Source of the DNA: Fistularia commersonii
Lineage: Eukaryota > Chordata > Actinopteri > Syngnathiformes > Fistulariidae
Assembly (NCBI GenBank): GCA_037954325.1
Contig: JBBMNZ010000030.1
Span: forward strand, 4,797,001-4,861,000
DNA length: 64,000 nt
Direction: 5' to 3'
Shown here: in pieces, positions 24,090 through 35,450 of the stretch
How positions within the stretch are numbered: position 1 is the stretch's first letter
Layout of the letters: each line of letters begins with the position of its first letter
The notes under the pieces: model-generated
What the model was told of the DNA's origin: nothing
What the model saw: only the letters and a program-made list of their open reading frames with translations
The model's database searches: none
Made by a program: the position numbers and the translations under genes

Positions 24090-25776
24090 ACACACACACG
24101 TCAGATAGTCATGTACATGCAGCTTGAGAATACAGGACAATCGTTCGCCACGTTAAGATGTGAAACCCCCCCCCCTCGCCAGATTAAAGTGCGAAAGCGA
24201 AGATACTGTAAATCAGATTAGATATATATAACAAAAATACGATTTATACGGTTTGATTTTATCCAAGTTATCATCTTCTAATTTCCTACCGTGATCTCAA
24301 AGTGACCGTCGAGTGTTACCCATCTTGACTCTTGAAGCCGACTTCATATGAAAATCCTAAATAGCTACATTATTTGTGCGGCACTAACGCTGTTCTTCTT
24401 TACCACCGTGTGTGTGTGTTGTTCATGAAGGGGCCCAAAGAGAGCGTTAGCTTCCACCGAAGCTAACGACTGCCACGGCCACGACTGTCCCAGAGAGAGG
24501 AAGAAAAAAAAAACGAGCAAAGAGGACGGGCTGACAGGGATTGCCTGACATACTAAGCATTACCATAATTGGCTTTTCTACATGATAGGACAGAGGAAAT
24601 AATAATGTCATTTTATTTACAGCCGTCTCTCTGCTGAAACGCACAAACACACACACACCCGCACCCATACAGGTCAATGACACACACTGATCAGGCCTGT
24701 CCAAGTCCATCAGAGGTGAGTGGCAGGGAATAGAGGGGCCGGTGACAAAGCGAAACGGGGGAGAGAAATAAGACTGCCACGCCGGGGCTCCCATTTTGAA
24801 GGGCCGCTAAACGGTGTGAGGGAGCCTCGCCCGCCGCCCCGCTCTGAATGCGGCGCTCGGCCACGCCGGGCAAATCAGCGGGATGAAAGCTGGCGGAATT
24901 GGACATTAGCACTGCAAATAAGGGCCGGGATTGCCCTCCTCTCGGAGACAACATGAATAAATGAAGAAGGTTCAGACGCGGAGGCCTGTGTGTGTGTGTG
25001 TGTGTGTTTTATGTTTGGGTGCAGGTGTGTATGAAAATGAGAGAGGGAAAAGTTTTGTTGATTGTGCCAGCAGCGTGTCACACTGAAGTTATCTCACCCT
25101 GTGACATCAATCCTCCCAATCTCCAGGGTTTTCAGGGGCGAGCCGTGGGTATAATGTCTACATACTTAATGATCTGTGCTTCCACAAGCAGACTTATATT
25201 TCAAATTCAATTTTATTTTATTTATTTTTTGTCCTCTACTGTTCCCCAAGATAAGAATATCTTTATTATTTAATCAAATAATGTAATGGCTGCCCAAATT
25301 GTTATGAAATCACAGAATTGATAACCCAATTACTTTTATGAGCACTGCACAAGTTACTGTCCGCTAGTTACTACGTTATTAGCGGGTCAACAAGAAACAT
25401 AAACATAAAAGAATAATGTTATCCGGTGCCAATAATATACGTGCTTTCTATTTTACAGATTATATAATTTATTTGTATGTACTCCAGCACTTGTGCTCCC
25501 AAGATCCTGCAGATACCCAGTTCTTGTTAGCAATTTGTTTGTAGCATTTTGGTTTGTGGTTGTTTTCATCCCAACTAGTAATAATTTTCTAATAGTGTGA
25601 AAAAAATCTTATTATTTTGTGATGTTTTTTTTCAATAGAGAATTTTATTCATTATATTTGCAACTTGAAGGAGCCATGGTATGACACTGTAATCACCCAT
25701 TACATCACAAGTTGTTAGTTTTGGTGCACACAGAGCTTGTTAGATGAAAATATGATTTTTATTTTTTCAATTTTCT

Positions 25777-25790
25777 TCAGCAGATGGCAG
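25777..25790 (+). promoter_or_regulatory. Candidate CTCF site, forward orientation
   Basis: TCAGCAGATGGCAG matches the CTCF core (CCASYAGRKGGCR) with one mismatch at the first position, in the + orientation. It lies 3.2 kb upstream of exon 2. By-eye consensus match only. Confidence 0.35.
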
Positions 25791-25939
25791 TTTCGATAAT
25801 TCTGGCTTTGAGTTAACAGTCCAGCTCAGCCACTTTTCATATATATTTGAAAATTCACTTATATAATACACAGTAATGTGAGGATAATACATAACCATAA
25901 TTCACACACTTAAAAAAAGGAAATCATTGTCATTTGCGC

Positions 25940-25992
<53 letters not shown>

Positions 25993-25999
25993 CGCGCAT
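25940..25999. repeat. (GT)n passing into GCGCGCACGCGC: perfect alternating purine-pyrimidine tract
   Basis: About 60 bp of uninterrupted purine-pyrimidine alternation, with a long GT run followed by a CpG-rich alternating end. This is the classical Z-DNA-prone composition. A second such tract lies at 26791-26847. Confidence 0.85.
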
Positions 26000-26790
26000 T
26001 TCAGTGGAGTCATTTGTTTCTGACGTTTGTGATGCTTAGGGGTGTGCAAGGCATGTTATATATGGACCTCACACATCTTGTGTGTGTGTGTGTGTGTATG
26101 TGTGTGTGTGTTTGTGGAGGAGGGGGAGGAGGGGGATGTCCTACTGTGGTGTCACCTGTCTGCAGCGGGAAATCCTGGGCCCTGAGCACAACAATAGTGA
26201 CAGGCTCCTCTCCAAACGCAGATGGCTTCGCTTTCCTCCCGCCAGCCACATTGCATCCCTGCTCGCAACACACACACACACACACAAACACACACCTCTA
26301 AAGGGGATCAGCTACACAACTCAGGAACTAATTCTCATACACATTAGTTTGTTGGATAATGTTTAACTTGTTTCCCTGTCATGTTTCTTTCTCAGTCATA
26401 TATGCAGTACGCACACACCTACACACTCACAGTCTCACACACACACACACCTCCCGTTCACTGGTCTAAACACATCTTTTTTTTTCCTCTTTTCAGAACT
26501 TCCCCTCGTTTCCCTATCCTCCGTGACAGCACAAAGTGGGCTTACATTTTTGACTGACAACCACAACAGACACCTACTCACCCGCAACCCCCCCCCCCCC
26601 CTTCCTCCTCTCCCCCCGCCCCCGTTTTAATCCCCTCCCCATGCCGCTCTCCCTCCCTCCCCCTGAACTCTTTTGTTCTGAGTGACGCTCAAAAGGCGCC
26701 GTGTCAGCATCTTTTCCATCTCTGATTGCCTTATTAGCCGGCGGTGGCACCCGCAGCTTTTTGTAACACAGATGGTGAAGGAGGAGGCTA

Positions 26791-26847
26791 GTGTGTATGT
26801 GTGTGCGCGCGCATACACGCGTGCGTGCGTGTGTGTGTGCGTGCGTG
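26791..26847. repeat. Alternating purine-pyrimidine tract of 57 bp, mixed GT/GC/AT/AC units
   Basis: Every step from 26791 to 26847 alternates purine and pyrimidine, although the units are mixed (GT, AT, GC, AC). It therefore reads as more than a simple microsatellite. Z-DNA-prone by composition. Confidence 0.8.
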
Positions 26848-27033
26848 AAGGGATGTAAGGGGAGTTGTGTTTGTTGTTGTTTCTTTCCCCTCCCACCGCT
26901 TCTTAGAGCTTGTTTGCGTGGACACTGACACCCCGGGCTGACACTGACACACTCTTGACACGGATGCCTGTCAAGACAACACGCAGAGTGGATGGCAGGG
27001 GGGAAAAACCCCGAGTTTTGTGTCAGTGCACTT

Positions 27034-27065
<32 letters not shown>

Positions 27066-28608
27066 CGCGGAGTTGTTTTTTTTTTTTTTTTTTTGTAAGG
27101 CTGTCAGGTTTCTCTCACTTCGTCAGCTAAGCTGCTTTTGTTTTTAACCACTTTCACCACATTGACTGTGAATGGCTTCAGTTTTGCATGGATTTCAATG
27201 AAGCAGGCCGCATCAAGATTAGGAGGATGAGACAGGTTGAAAGAATGAACAGCGGCGTTGAATAAGGTCAATTTTTACCTACATTTGGTGAATGGCTTAA
27301 GTAAAGTGGATGCAGCTCATATGCAATTAAGGGGTTTTGCAGTTAAGGATAAAAGTAGCACTGAAATAGAACAATTGAAAGGGGGTAGTGGGGGGGGATT
27401 CCGTTATATTTTATGCAGCACTCTCCGGCATGATGGATCCTCACTCACAGCCCTTCTCTCTCTCTCTCACGCTCACACACACACACACACACGCATACAC
27501 ACACATTCACACACATAAAAGCAAACGGGAGATGCAGCTGTTGAACCTCCAGCTTTTTCCCAGGCAGCAATAACTGGCACCTCACAAACATCAGGTATTA
27601 TGTCCATTCCGATTATGGGATAGAGTGCTACATGCTGTTTGAAGCTGACAGCACATCTGCCTCCACACTGGAGACTGATTCTGGCACCTCAGACAAGCAT
27701 CTTATGAGGGATGGATCGGGGAGGGGGAGGAGCTGCTTTTCGCGCATTTAACCCTCTATTTGTCCTTCGCTTTTTCCTCGCTGTCGTATTTTTTTGGGTT
27801 GCATTAGTCGTTCTAATAACACTTTGGCGTTTTTGTTCATTTTTAATCTCCTTTTAAAAAAAGATACACCCGGTTCTGTGAGTACTCGAGGAGAATAGGC
27901 AATAACAACACGGCTGTCATGTCCACTGTCTGTTTCCGAGCATCACGCTGTGAGGACTTCCACATCCGGTGCCAAGTTGACTCCAGCCAGCCCTGGCTTT
28001 GGCAGGGCTAACGGAGCTGGCATTCTCCCCCCGCCGTCTCTTGCTTTTGAATCTATACTATGTATGGCCTGTTGTAGGAATAAATCTATTAAATAAAGAG
28101 AGGACCGGCAATTTCTGACGATTTGTCATGAAATTCAACTGATGAATAGAGTGGTTCGTGTATGTATGCTGCAAATCCATCTTATAATTCATCGCTATAC
28201 GATCGCGAGTCTAAGCGAGCGTTCACTTTTTTCTACAGCCCTTGTTTTCTTTTGTGTATGATTATGTATAAAATGTCTCACCGCGAAAACGAAATCAAAA
28301 GACTTTGGGATTTGCTCCCGATTCAGTTTGCTCGTTCACCAGCATTCTAACCGCGAGGAAACACTTTCTGCCGCTCGTCCTTGTATCTGAAAGCTCTGTG
28401 TTGTGGCGTTCGATACCTTCATTAGCCACTGCGGTAAAGAGGACTATCTGTCACTGTCAAGATATAGATGTGTGCTACTTTAATACTAAAAACCTGTGTC
28501 TGCTGGGGATGCTCACAGAAATATATGCTTTTTTTTTCCCTTTTTTTTGAATAGCCATTTTGAACCACCTTATTGAGTCATTTTGGTCCTATTTTAGTGT
28601 CAGATATA

Positions 28609-28965
28609 CACTGCTCAAAAAAATAAAGGGAACACTTAAAAAACACATCCTAGATCTAAATGAATGAAATATTCTTATGAAATACTTTGCTCTTTACACA
28701 GTTGAATGTGCTGACGACAAAATCACACAAAAACGATCAATGGAAATCAATTGTATCAACCATGGAGGTCTGGATTAGGAATCACACTCAAAATTAAAGT
28801 GTAAAAACAAACTCCAGGCTGATCCAACTTTGATGTAATGTCCTTAAAACAAGTCAAAATGAATCTGTGTTGCTTCCTGAGTGGACACTATTATTTCACA
28901 GAAGTGTGATTGACTTGGAGTTGCATTGTGTTGTTCAAGTGTTCCCTTTATTTTTTTGAGCAGTA
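28609..28965. mobile_element. Tc1-type MITE (internally deleted, non-autonomous)
   Basis: A perfect 28-bp terminal inverted repeat (28610-28637 against 28937-28964, beginning ACTGCTC) bounds a 357-bp element. It is flanked by TA at 28607-28608 and 28966-28967, the target duplication of Tc1/mariner elements. The canonical terminal G on the right end is A here. Its end sequences match, from memory, a Tc1-like family widespread in fish and frogs whose full copies encode an IS630-type transposase. Here the transposase is absent: roughly 240 bp of one end joins roughly 110 bp of the other near 28860. No open frame of interest remains. It sits in the tshz1 intron, 65 bp short of exon 2. Confidence 0.92.
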
Positions 28966-29030
28966 TATATACTGGAAGTAGGAATCTGAACATATCATTT
29001 GACTGTTCCCCCTTTTTCCATATTTTTCAG

Positions 29031-32000
29031 CTTACGGACCCGAAGATGACTTTGGGTTGGAGAAGAACGATGAAGAGGAACACCTGCAGGATGACGGCCT
29101 CTCTCTGGACGGTCACGATGCCGACTACTTGCTTAATGAAGACGAGGACGCAAGAGATCACTACAGTGGCCAGAACTCTCCTTTCAGCAACGGCACCAAC
29201 CCCGATGCTGGGTACGCCTCTCCGCTCAGCACCACCAGTGACCAGCTGGCAGATCTCAAGACGACGTCCCTCCCGGGCGATGGTCAGGAAAAGGTTGAAG
29301 AGAAGCTAGAGGAGAGCACGGAGTCCATCAACGGCCTCTCGCTACAAGACAGTTTGGCAAAAATGAAAGCCGTCTATGCAAACTTGATCTCTGAGGCCTC
29401 CTGGTCCAGCATTGCTCTGGATATCCTAAAAAGTAAACAAGGGAATGATGTTGTTGCGAGCAACAGCAACGGGAGTAACCATAAAGGGAGCAACGGGTTC
29501 CTGAACAATCACAGCCAGGCGAGCATCCTGTCAAAGAGATGCGGCATGAGCCACGTCTCCACTTCGACCGATATCACCACCAGCAGTGCGACCACAAGAT
29601 CTGTCTCAAACAGCAGCAGCACCAGTGTCAACTCCGGTAGCGCAGGGGGATTAGCCTACGACTGGCACCAGGCGGCACTGGCCAAAACCTTACAGCACAC
29701 TCCATACCACCTTCTTCCTGAACCTAGCCTTTTCAGCACTGTACAGCTCTACAGACAAAACAATAAGCTCTACGGGCCTGTTTTTACAGGTGCCAGTAAG
29801 TTCAGATGCAAGGACTGCAGTGCAGCGTATGACACTTTGGTGGGCCTGACGGTGCATATGAATGAGACGGGCCACTATCGTGACGACAATAAGGATCCCG
29901 AGGACGACCGCGGCAAGAAGTGGTCCAAGCCACGCAAGCGTTCTTTGCTGGAGATGGAGGGGAAAGAAGATGCGCAGAAAGTTCTTAAATGTATGTACTG
30001 CGGTCACTCTTTCGAATCCCTGCAAGATCTCAGTGTGCACATGATCAAAACGAAACACTATCAAAAAGTGCCTCTAAAGGAACCAATGCCAGCCCTCACC
30101 TCAAAGCTTGTTCCACCGACCAAAAAGAGAGCATTTCAAGAATTGATGTCCCCAAGCTCCCCGGAGTCCGTCACATCCGGCATGCCTCTGGGGGAGACAC
30201 CAAAAGACCAAAAAGTGGCCAATCCCTACGTCACTCCGAACAATCGATACGGTTACCAAAATGGAGCAAGTTATACCTGGCAGTTCGAGGCGCGCAAGGC
30301 GCAAATTCTTAAGTGCATGGAATGCGGCAGTTCACACGACACCTTGCAACAACTCACGGCCCACATGATGGTTACAGGACACTTTCTCAAAGTAACCAGT
30401 ACAGCCTCCAAAAAGGGTAAGCAGTTAGTTTTTGATCCCGTCGTTGAGGAAAAGATTCAGTCTATTCCTTTACCACCAACCACCACAAGACTTCCAGCGC
30501 CCAACGGGAAATCACAGCCTGACTCTCCGATGCCGCCAGCTAGTCCAGAGGAGAAAAAGGAGGAAAAGGACGAAGAGACAGAAGAGGAGAGCTTTAAGAC
30601 CACAGAGCCAGATAAAAAGATTAAAGAGGAGAAAGAAGATGCACCGGAAAAATCTGATAAGCCGGGAAAGGCTGTATCCTACCAATATCTGAGGGAAGAG
30701 GACTTAGAAGAGGCACCTAAAGGAGGCCTGGACATCTTAAAGTCTCTGGAGAACACCGTTTCGAGTGCTATCAGCAAGGCCCAGACAGGCACGCCAACTT
30801 GGGGTGGATATCCCAGCATCCACGCTGCCTATCAGCTTCATGGATCTTTAAAGTCTGCTTTGCCACCCTGCGCACAGGTTCAGCCTTTGTTCAGCAGCAA
30901 CAGTTTGAAGGTGCTGTCGACCGAGCTGGGCTCTCTGGTGCATTCACCGAACAGCCCCTCTCCGCCACCAAGCCACAAGAACAATGTGCGGGCCATGGAG
31001 AAGCTAGTGGAAAAGGTGACAGGGAAGACTTTAGTCAAGAGCGAAAAAGAAGAGAGACCCTTTGAGACGAAAGCGAGATCCACAAGATCTCCATTGCAGA
31101 ACCACAAGGATAAGCAAACGTCATCCAGTCAGGAAATCTTGAAGCCAGTTAAAATCTGTACCCCAGAGGACCAGAGTGAGATCAGGGGTCAAGAAGACGA
31201 GCAGCTGGAGGGTAAAATCGATACCCTGATAAAGAGAGAAGTGGCTTCGCCCAAAAAGCCGGTAAGCAACGGCGGCAGTAACCTGAGCATCATCACAGAC
31301 CACTCACCTGAGCAACCACTTGTAAACCCTCTCAGCGCTTTGCAGTCCATTATGAACAACCATTTAGGAAAAGCTGCCAAAGTGTCCACTCCCTTCATTG
31401 ATCCCTTCGCAATGCTCTATAAAATCAACACCAACTCCGTCCAAATGAAACAAACTGAGCCTGCCAGTCAGTACAGCAACGACGGTGACGACGACCAACC
31501 AATGGACCTGACGAAATCCAAAAACTCAAGTGGATGTACAGTTAAGAGTAGTACCGCTACACCTAACAGCATCAGCAAATCGGTTTCTAAAAGTATCTCC
31601 CAAACTTGCTCTCCGCCCCTTCGGGAGAATGCGTTGATGGATATTTCTGATATGGTGAAGAATCTGTCAGGTCACTTGACCCCAAAGTCTACAACGCCGT
31701 CGTCTATCTCCGAAAAGTCCGATGTTGACGGCTCTACGTTCGAGGACGGCTTGGAGGAGCTGTCTCCCATCCAGAGGCGGAAGGGCAGGCAGTCAAACTG
31801 GAATCCCCAGCACCTCCTGATCCTCCAGGCCCAGTTCGCCTCGAGTCTTAGGGAAACCCCAGAGGGAAAGTTTGTGATCAGCGATCTCGGGCCCCAGGAG
31901 CGGGTCCATATCTGTAAATTCACTGGTCTTTCAATGACTACTATCTCGCATTGGCTGGCCAATGTCAAATACCAGTTAAAGCGGACAGGGGGCACAAAGT

Positions 32001-32359
32001 TCCTAAAAAATATTGACTCCGGCCAGCCTTTGTTTTTGTGCAGTGACTGTGCATCCCAGTTCAGAACTCCCTCGTCTTACATTCACCACCTGGAGTCCCA
32101 TCTCGGTTTTACTCTGAAGGACCTCTCGAAGCTTTCGATAGACTTGATAGAGCAGCAAGTCGGCAGAATGGAGGACAAGACTTTGAGCTCGTCCGGAATC
32201 ACAGAGGAGGACATCGGCTCCATATATCAGTGCAAACTGTGCAATCGGACCTTTGTGAGCAAACACGCAATAAAATTGCACCTCTGCAAAACACACGGAA
32301 AGTCTCCGGAGGACCACCTCATTTTTGTGAAAGAGTTGGAGAAGTTTGATAAACAATGA
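29031..32359 (+). CDS. tshz1: Teashirt zinc finger homeobox 1, coding exon 2 (residues 14-1122)
   Basis: This exon encodes nearly all of a nuclear, zinc-finger, homeodomain-like transcriptional regulator, mostly a repressor in this family. Residue numbers are for the spliced 1122-aa protein. An acidic N-terminus (about 20-90) includes EHLQDDGLSLD, close to TSHZ1. A Ser/Thr/Asn-rich linker covers about 155-220. Three widely spaced C2H2 fingers follow: C273/C276/H289/H295, C334/C337/H350/H356 and C442/C445/H458/H464. A charged Lys/Glu segment lies at about 520-560. PMDLTK at 837-842 is a CtBP-binding-type motif. The atypical homeodomain spans about 930-999, with W988 and N991 in helix 3. Two C-terminal fingers are C1017/C1020/H1033/H1037 and C1081/C1084/H1097/H1102. 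TGA ends at 32359. The frame enters through the split Ala codon 14. Length is slightly above the roughly 1080 residues of mammalian TSHZ1. A Gly replaces the usual Glu in finger 1 (LVGLTVHM), and the C-terminus (ELEKFDKQ) carries three extra residues. Confidence 0.97.
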
Positions 32360-33443
32360 AGTCAGACGAACCTGACGGCATGACAGATTCCTGTTGCACT
32401 ATAACTCCAAGCTTCAATCTGTCATAACAGATAGTGCCACAACTGTATAAAGCATTGTTACCATATATATATATATATATATATATTATAATGAAAACAT
32501 GGTAGCGTTACACAATATAGTGTAATTATTCAGTGATTCATTATAGCGGGAGCTTGCACTGCAATGGTTCAAAGCTACATTGTAAAAGTCAACTTTTTTT
32601 TGATGACATAAATGTACCAAAATGGTGTTGCAGCCATGGCACTATGTAGTCACTGACTGATTGTTGCTTTTATTTTTTTTTCCTTTTTTTTTTATTTTTT
32701 TTTATTTTTATTTTTTTTTTTTATGCACTGCATCTTTTCTGAGCCTTTTGGAATAGTCGTCTGTTGTTTTTAAAACTGGACCATGATCTTATTTTGATCA
32801 CTGTTTTTGAATGATTTTTGAAAAAAAGAAATATATACATGTATATGTATGTATAAGTGTGTGTTTGTCTATATATACATATATATGTGTATATATATAT
32901 ATAAACACGACTTGCATTTTATTATTTATGAGACTGTTTGTGCATGATTTTATGTAAAGCAGTAAGCATAGGTCTAATGAAATTTCAGCCCTTTTGACAA
33001 GATTAATGTCCCCGTTTGACAAATTTATAGCCGTTACTATGAAGGTAAAAGCATCCATTTGAAGGGTGGTGTTATAAAAGTAAAAAAAAAGCACTTTAAG
33101 GAAGTGTAAATCGATGAAGAAGTGAAATGTGTAGAAAGAAATAAAAGGCCACGCTCGGTTCCCCATTGTTAAGCAATCGGCGATTGCTTGGGGAATCATT
33201 TGTGATATTGTTTTTTTGTATTTGCCACTGAATAGCAGAAAATCCGACGAAATGTTTAGAGTCATTGTTTCTCTAGTTAAGTATGATTTCCTGGTCGTCA
33301 CACCATGTACAGTATTTGCGTTCGTAGGCTACCAATTTTATTATTGTGAATCTACCGTTGTAAAATTACCGAAGTTGAAAACTTATCGTATGAATAATCA
33401 GCAAGTATGTATATGCGTATGTTAGCATATCTTGCTCTTTACA

Positions 33444-33449
33444 ATTAAA
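33444..33449 (+). promoter_or_regulatory. tshz1: Candidate proximal poly(A) signal (ATTAAA)
   Basis: ATTAAA is followed 10-20 nt later by a GT-rich stretch (TTGTACTGTGTGC), the usual downstream element. Use would give a 3'UTR of about 1.1 kb. Confidence 0.4.
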
Positions 33450-33768
33450 CATTATTTGTACTGTGTGCATTTTTATAATGTTATTTTCTAGACAAATATT
33501 GGGGAAAATGTATAAAGCTACAGAGTATTGTTGGACCACGGTGTTCCTTTTTCAGTAAAAAAAAAAAAATGAAAAAAGAGAAAAAAAAAAAAGCAAGGTC
33601 CCTCAGTGTGGTTTACATAAGATGACAGAACTTTACTGGCATGTGCTCTGATACATGGTATTATACAGTACATACATTGAAAGTATAAATTCTCACGCAG
33701 TGATAGTTTTTCAGATTTTATCATCATGCCAATTATTCACAATGGCATTCTTTTATCCTCAGCTGTAA

Positions 33769-33774
33769 AATAAA
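33769..33774 (+). promoter_or_regulatory. tshz1: Candidate distal poly(A) signal (AATAAA)
   Basis: A canonical AATAAA with a GTGTGTCTT-like GT-rich element about 26 nt downstream. CpG-bearing sequence of different character begins after 33815, consistent with the end of the transcript. An earlier AATAAA near 33140 lacks an obvious GT-rich element. Confidence 0.5.
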
Positions 33775-33814
33775 CTTCATGTCCTGGATTAAATTTGCCG
33801 TGTGTCTTCAGTAA

Positions 33815-35259
33815 TTCGCGCCGCACGAATTCAGGGACGGCCGAGCTCCGAGCACGACGTCGAACGTGAGATCTGTTTGTTGTCCCTCCAACCTGTTGCA
33901 ACTGTTTCCTAATTGTGAAATGACAGATTATGTTCTCGCAGGATTTTCAGGGAAACGTGACACAAGAGAGGACCCCTTGTGTTCTGGAGAGGATCCGATG
34001 AAAAGTGTGAGCTAACCCTTCATCATCGGCATCGCGGGGCCACATTTGCGGCCTCCAACTTGCTGGTTTGTGTTCGTTGTATATTGACATTTGCCACGCG
34101 AAACAGCAGTTCAGCAATGCAGTGTAATCTGGATTGTGGTCCAAGCAGAGACCGAGAACCTGAAGAGAAGCGCGAGCCAAGGACAGATCAGTCCACTTGG
34201 CGTGACAGATGCTTGATCGCCTCTCAACCCCCCCCCCCCCCCCCTCCTCCCCCTCCTCTGTTGACAGTCAAATCTCAGATACGACAGCATTATCTGTCGT
34301 CTCGGGGAAAGAAAAAAAAAAAAAAAGGTGAGTCCCAGAGCAAGTGTCATTGACTGTTTTCATGACTGCACTTAAATGTCCATCCATCTGGCAATCTCCT
34401 GTCAGGATTATGAATTTAATGCCGTGTGACAGCCTGAATTTTGACAGCAATCTGACAGCCGCGTTCTCCATTTTAAAACAGACAAACGGCCGGTTTGAGT
34501 CACTGACTGGCATGAGTCAAGAGGACGGCCACGTCAAATCAGCTTCCCGTGGTGTTTCCTCCATGACATGTCTAAGACACGGGTGTGTTTGAGGCGATGT
34601 CCCCTGCGTCCGTACTTAAAAAAAGATCTTGTATTCTCAATCACCTTGCGAGGTCAAGGGTTGACGCTATTGTGGCGGCGGCCTCAGCTCAGTCTCCTCG
34701 GGCTCTGGATGGAGCCCCGGAGTGGGACGGCAGCCCGTCTGGTTCTGCTGTCGCTTCGAAATGGAGAGAAGAGTAAATAACTAGAATCGAACATGATTTT
34801 TTTTTTTTTTTTTGGCTGGCCCGATCATTGCACGGCACTGAGAAAGAATTCATTTCACTCGTCCAACCGCCGAACGAAATGTCAATTCAGAATACGCCAG
34901 CAAAAAAAATATTCACTAAAATAATTGGGCGATATTTCTGGCTAAAATATTTAGATGGTTGCAAACCCCCAGAGCTAAGTTTTTAAATTCATCGAGCTAA
35001 TTTTAGGCGCCTTTACCCTTGGCCTACTTCTTCAATAGGGGGGTAGAATAACACAGGGTAATTAACCCCTTAAAAGTAATTTTGATAAAACAACTTTCTC
35101 ATTAAAAAACGGTAAATTACAATACACATCCTCATAGAACTCTTCTCCTATTGGTCAGTAGCTGTTTTCCGTAACCATGTACCCATCTCATCTTTTTGGG
35201 GAAGGGGGTTTGCGATGGTGGCAAATTTCATATTGCTTGAGCTAATGTGAACTATTTCT
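33815..35259. other. Downstream flank: non-coding, one enhancer-like stretch
   Basis: No gene is recognised. It holds a C-run (34229-34244), poly-A and poly-T runs and mostly unique sequence. The part at 34330-34560 has a cluster of TGACAG motifs and is described separately. Confidence 0.5.
34340..34560. promoter_or_regulatory. Possible enhancer with clustered TALE (TGACAG) sites
   Basis: Four TGACAG hexamers in either orientation lie within 60 bp: 34399-34404, 34427-34432, 34442-34447 and 34453-34458. Homeodomain-type AATTTAAT lies nearby and the sequence is free of simple repeats. TGACAG is the core site of MEIS/PREP/TGIF factors. The position is about 0.6 kb past the inferred transcript end. 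Enhancer function is inferred from motif density only. Confidence 0.35.
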
Positions 35260-35269
35260 TCATGGGAAA

Positions 35270-35450
35270 ACAATATGTTGTTGCCTTACCTCTCCATTCT
35301 GGAGCGTCCCTCCGGTCAGAAGGTTTCGGGTTTGATTCCCGGCTCCTCCCGTCTGCATGTGAATGATCCTTGAGCATTTGCTCCCGACAGCCTGGTCAGC
35401 CTTGGTGTGTGAATGGGTCAATGCTTTGCGCAAGGCTTCATAAGTTGACA
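35270..35450 (+). repeat. tRNA-related SINE-like repeat, degraded copy
   Basis: The segment carries a GGTTTGATTCCCGGCTCCTC string, which resembles a Pol III B box and the body of a common fish repeat, followed by CCCGTCTGCATGTG and TGTGTGAATGG. The 5' part is eroded. Family assignment is from memory. A second, truncated copy appears to start at the window's right edge. Confidence 0.5.

Larger units (their letters stand above)
2020..29030 (+). other. tshz1: tshz1 intron (27,011 bp)
   Basis: The donor GTAAGC at 2020 and the pyrimidine-rich acceptor ending AG at 29029-29030 bound one large intron. I find no internal coding exon with recognisable protein similarity. Content is mainly CA/GT, GA/CT and poly-T/poly-A repeats, a pyrimidine-rich block just after the donor (about 2037-2163) and a CTC-rich tract at 2788-2831. 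It also holds CpG-rich patches near 12.7-13.1 kb and 13.6-14.5 kb, a tandem array at 20.2-20.8 kb, and a MITE next to the acceptor. Large introns of developmental regulators often carry enhancers, and candidate sites are listed separately. Confidence 0.85.
32360..33800 (+). other. tshz1: tshz1 3' untranslated region
   Basis: AT-rich sequence follows the stop codon. It includes an (AT)n run at 32463-32490, a T-rich block at about 32668-32722 and TATATA/TGTATA stretches at 32830-32903. One TGTATATA Pumilio-type element lies at 32888-32895. The region lacks CpG and shows no coding frame. The end is placed just after the most distal good poly(A) signal near 33769. A poly-A-rich stretch at 33557-33591 is genomic, not a tail. 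Confidence 0.65.

Noticed and set aside
29328..32356. Several open frames antisense or shifted within tshz1 exon 2 (for example 29690-30064 and 31672-31995, minus strand)
   Set aside because: They are shadows of a long real coding exon. The only shifted frame kept is the one continuous with the upstream ORF at 1948.
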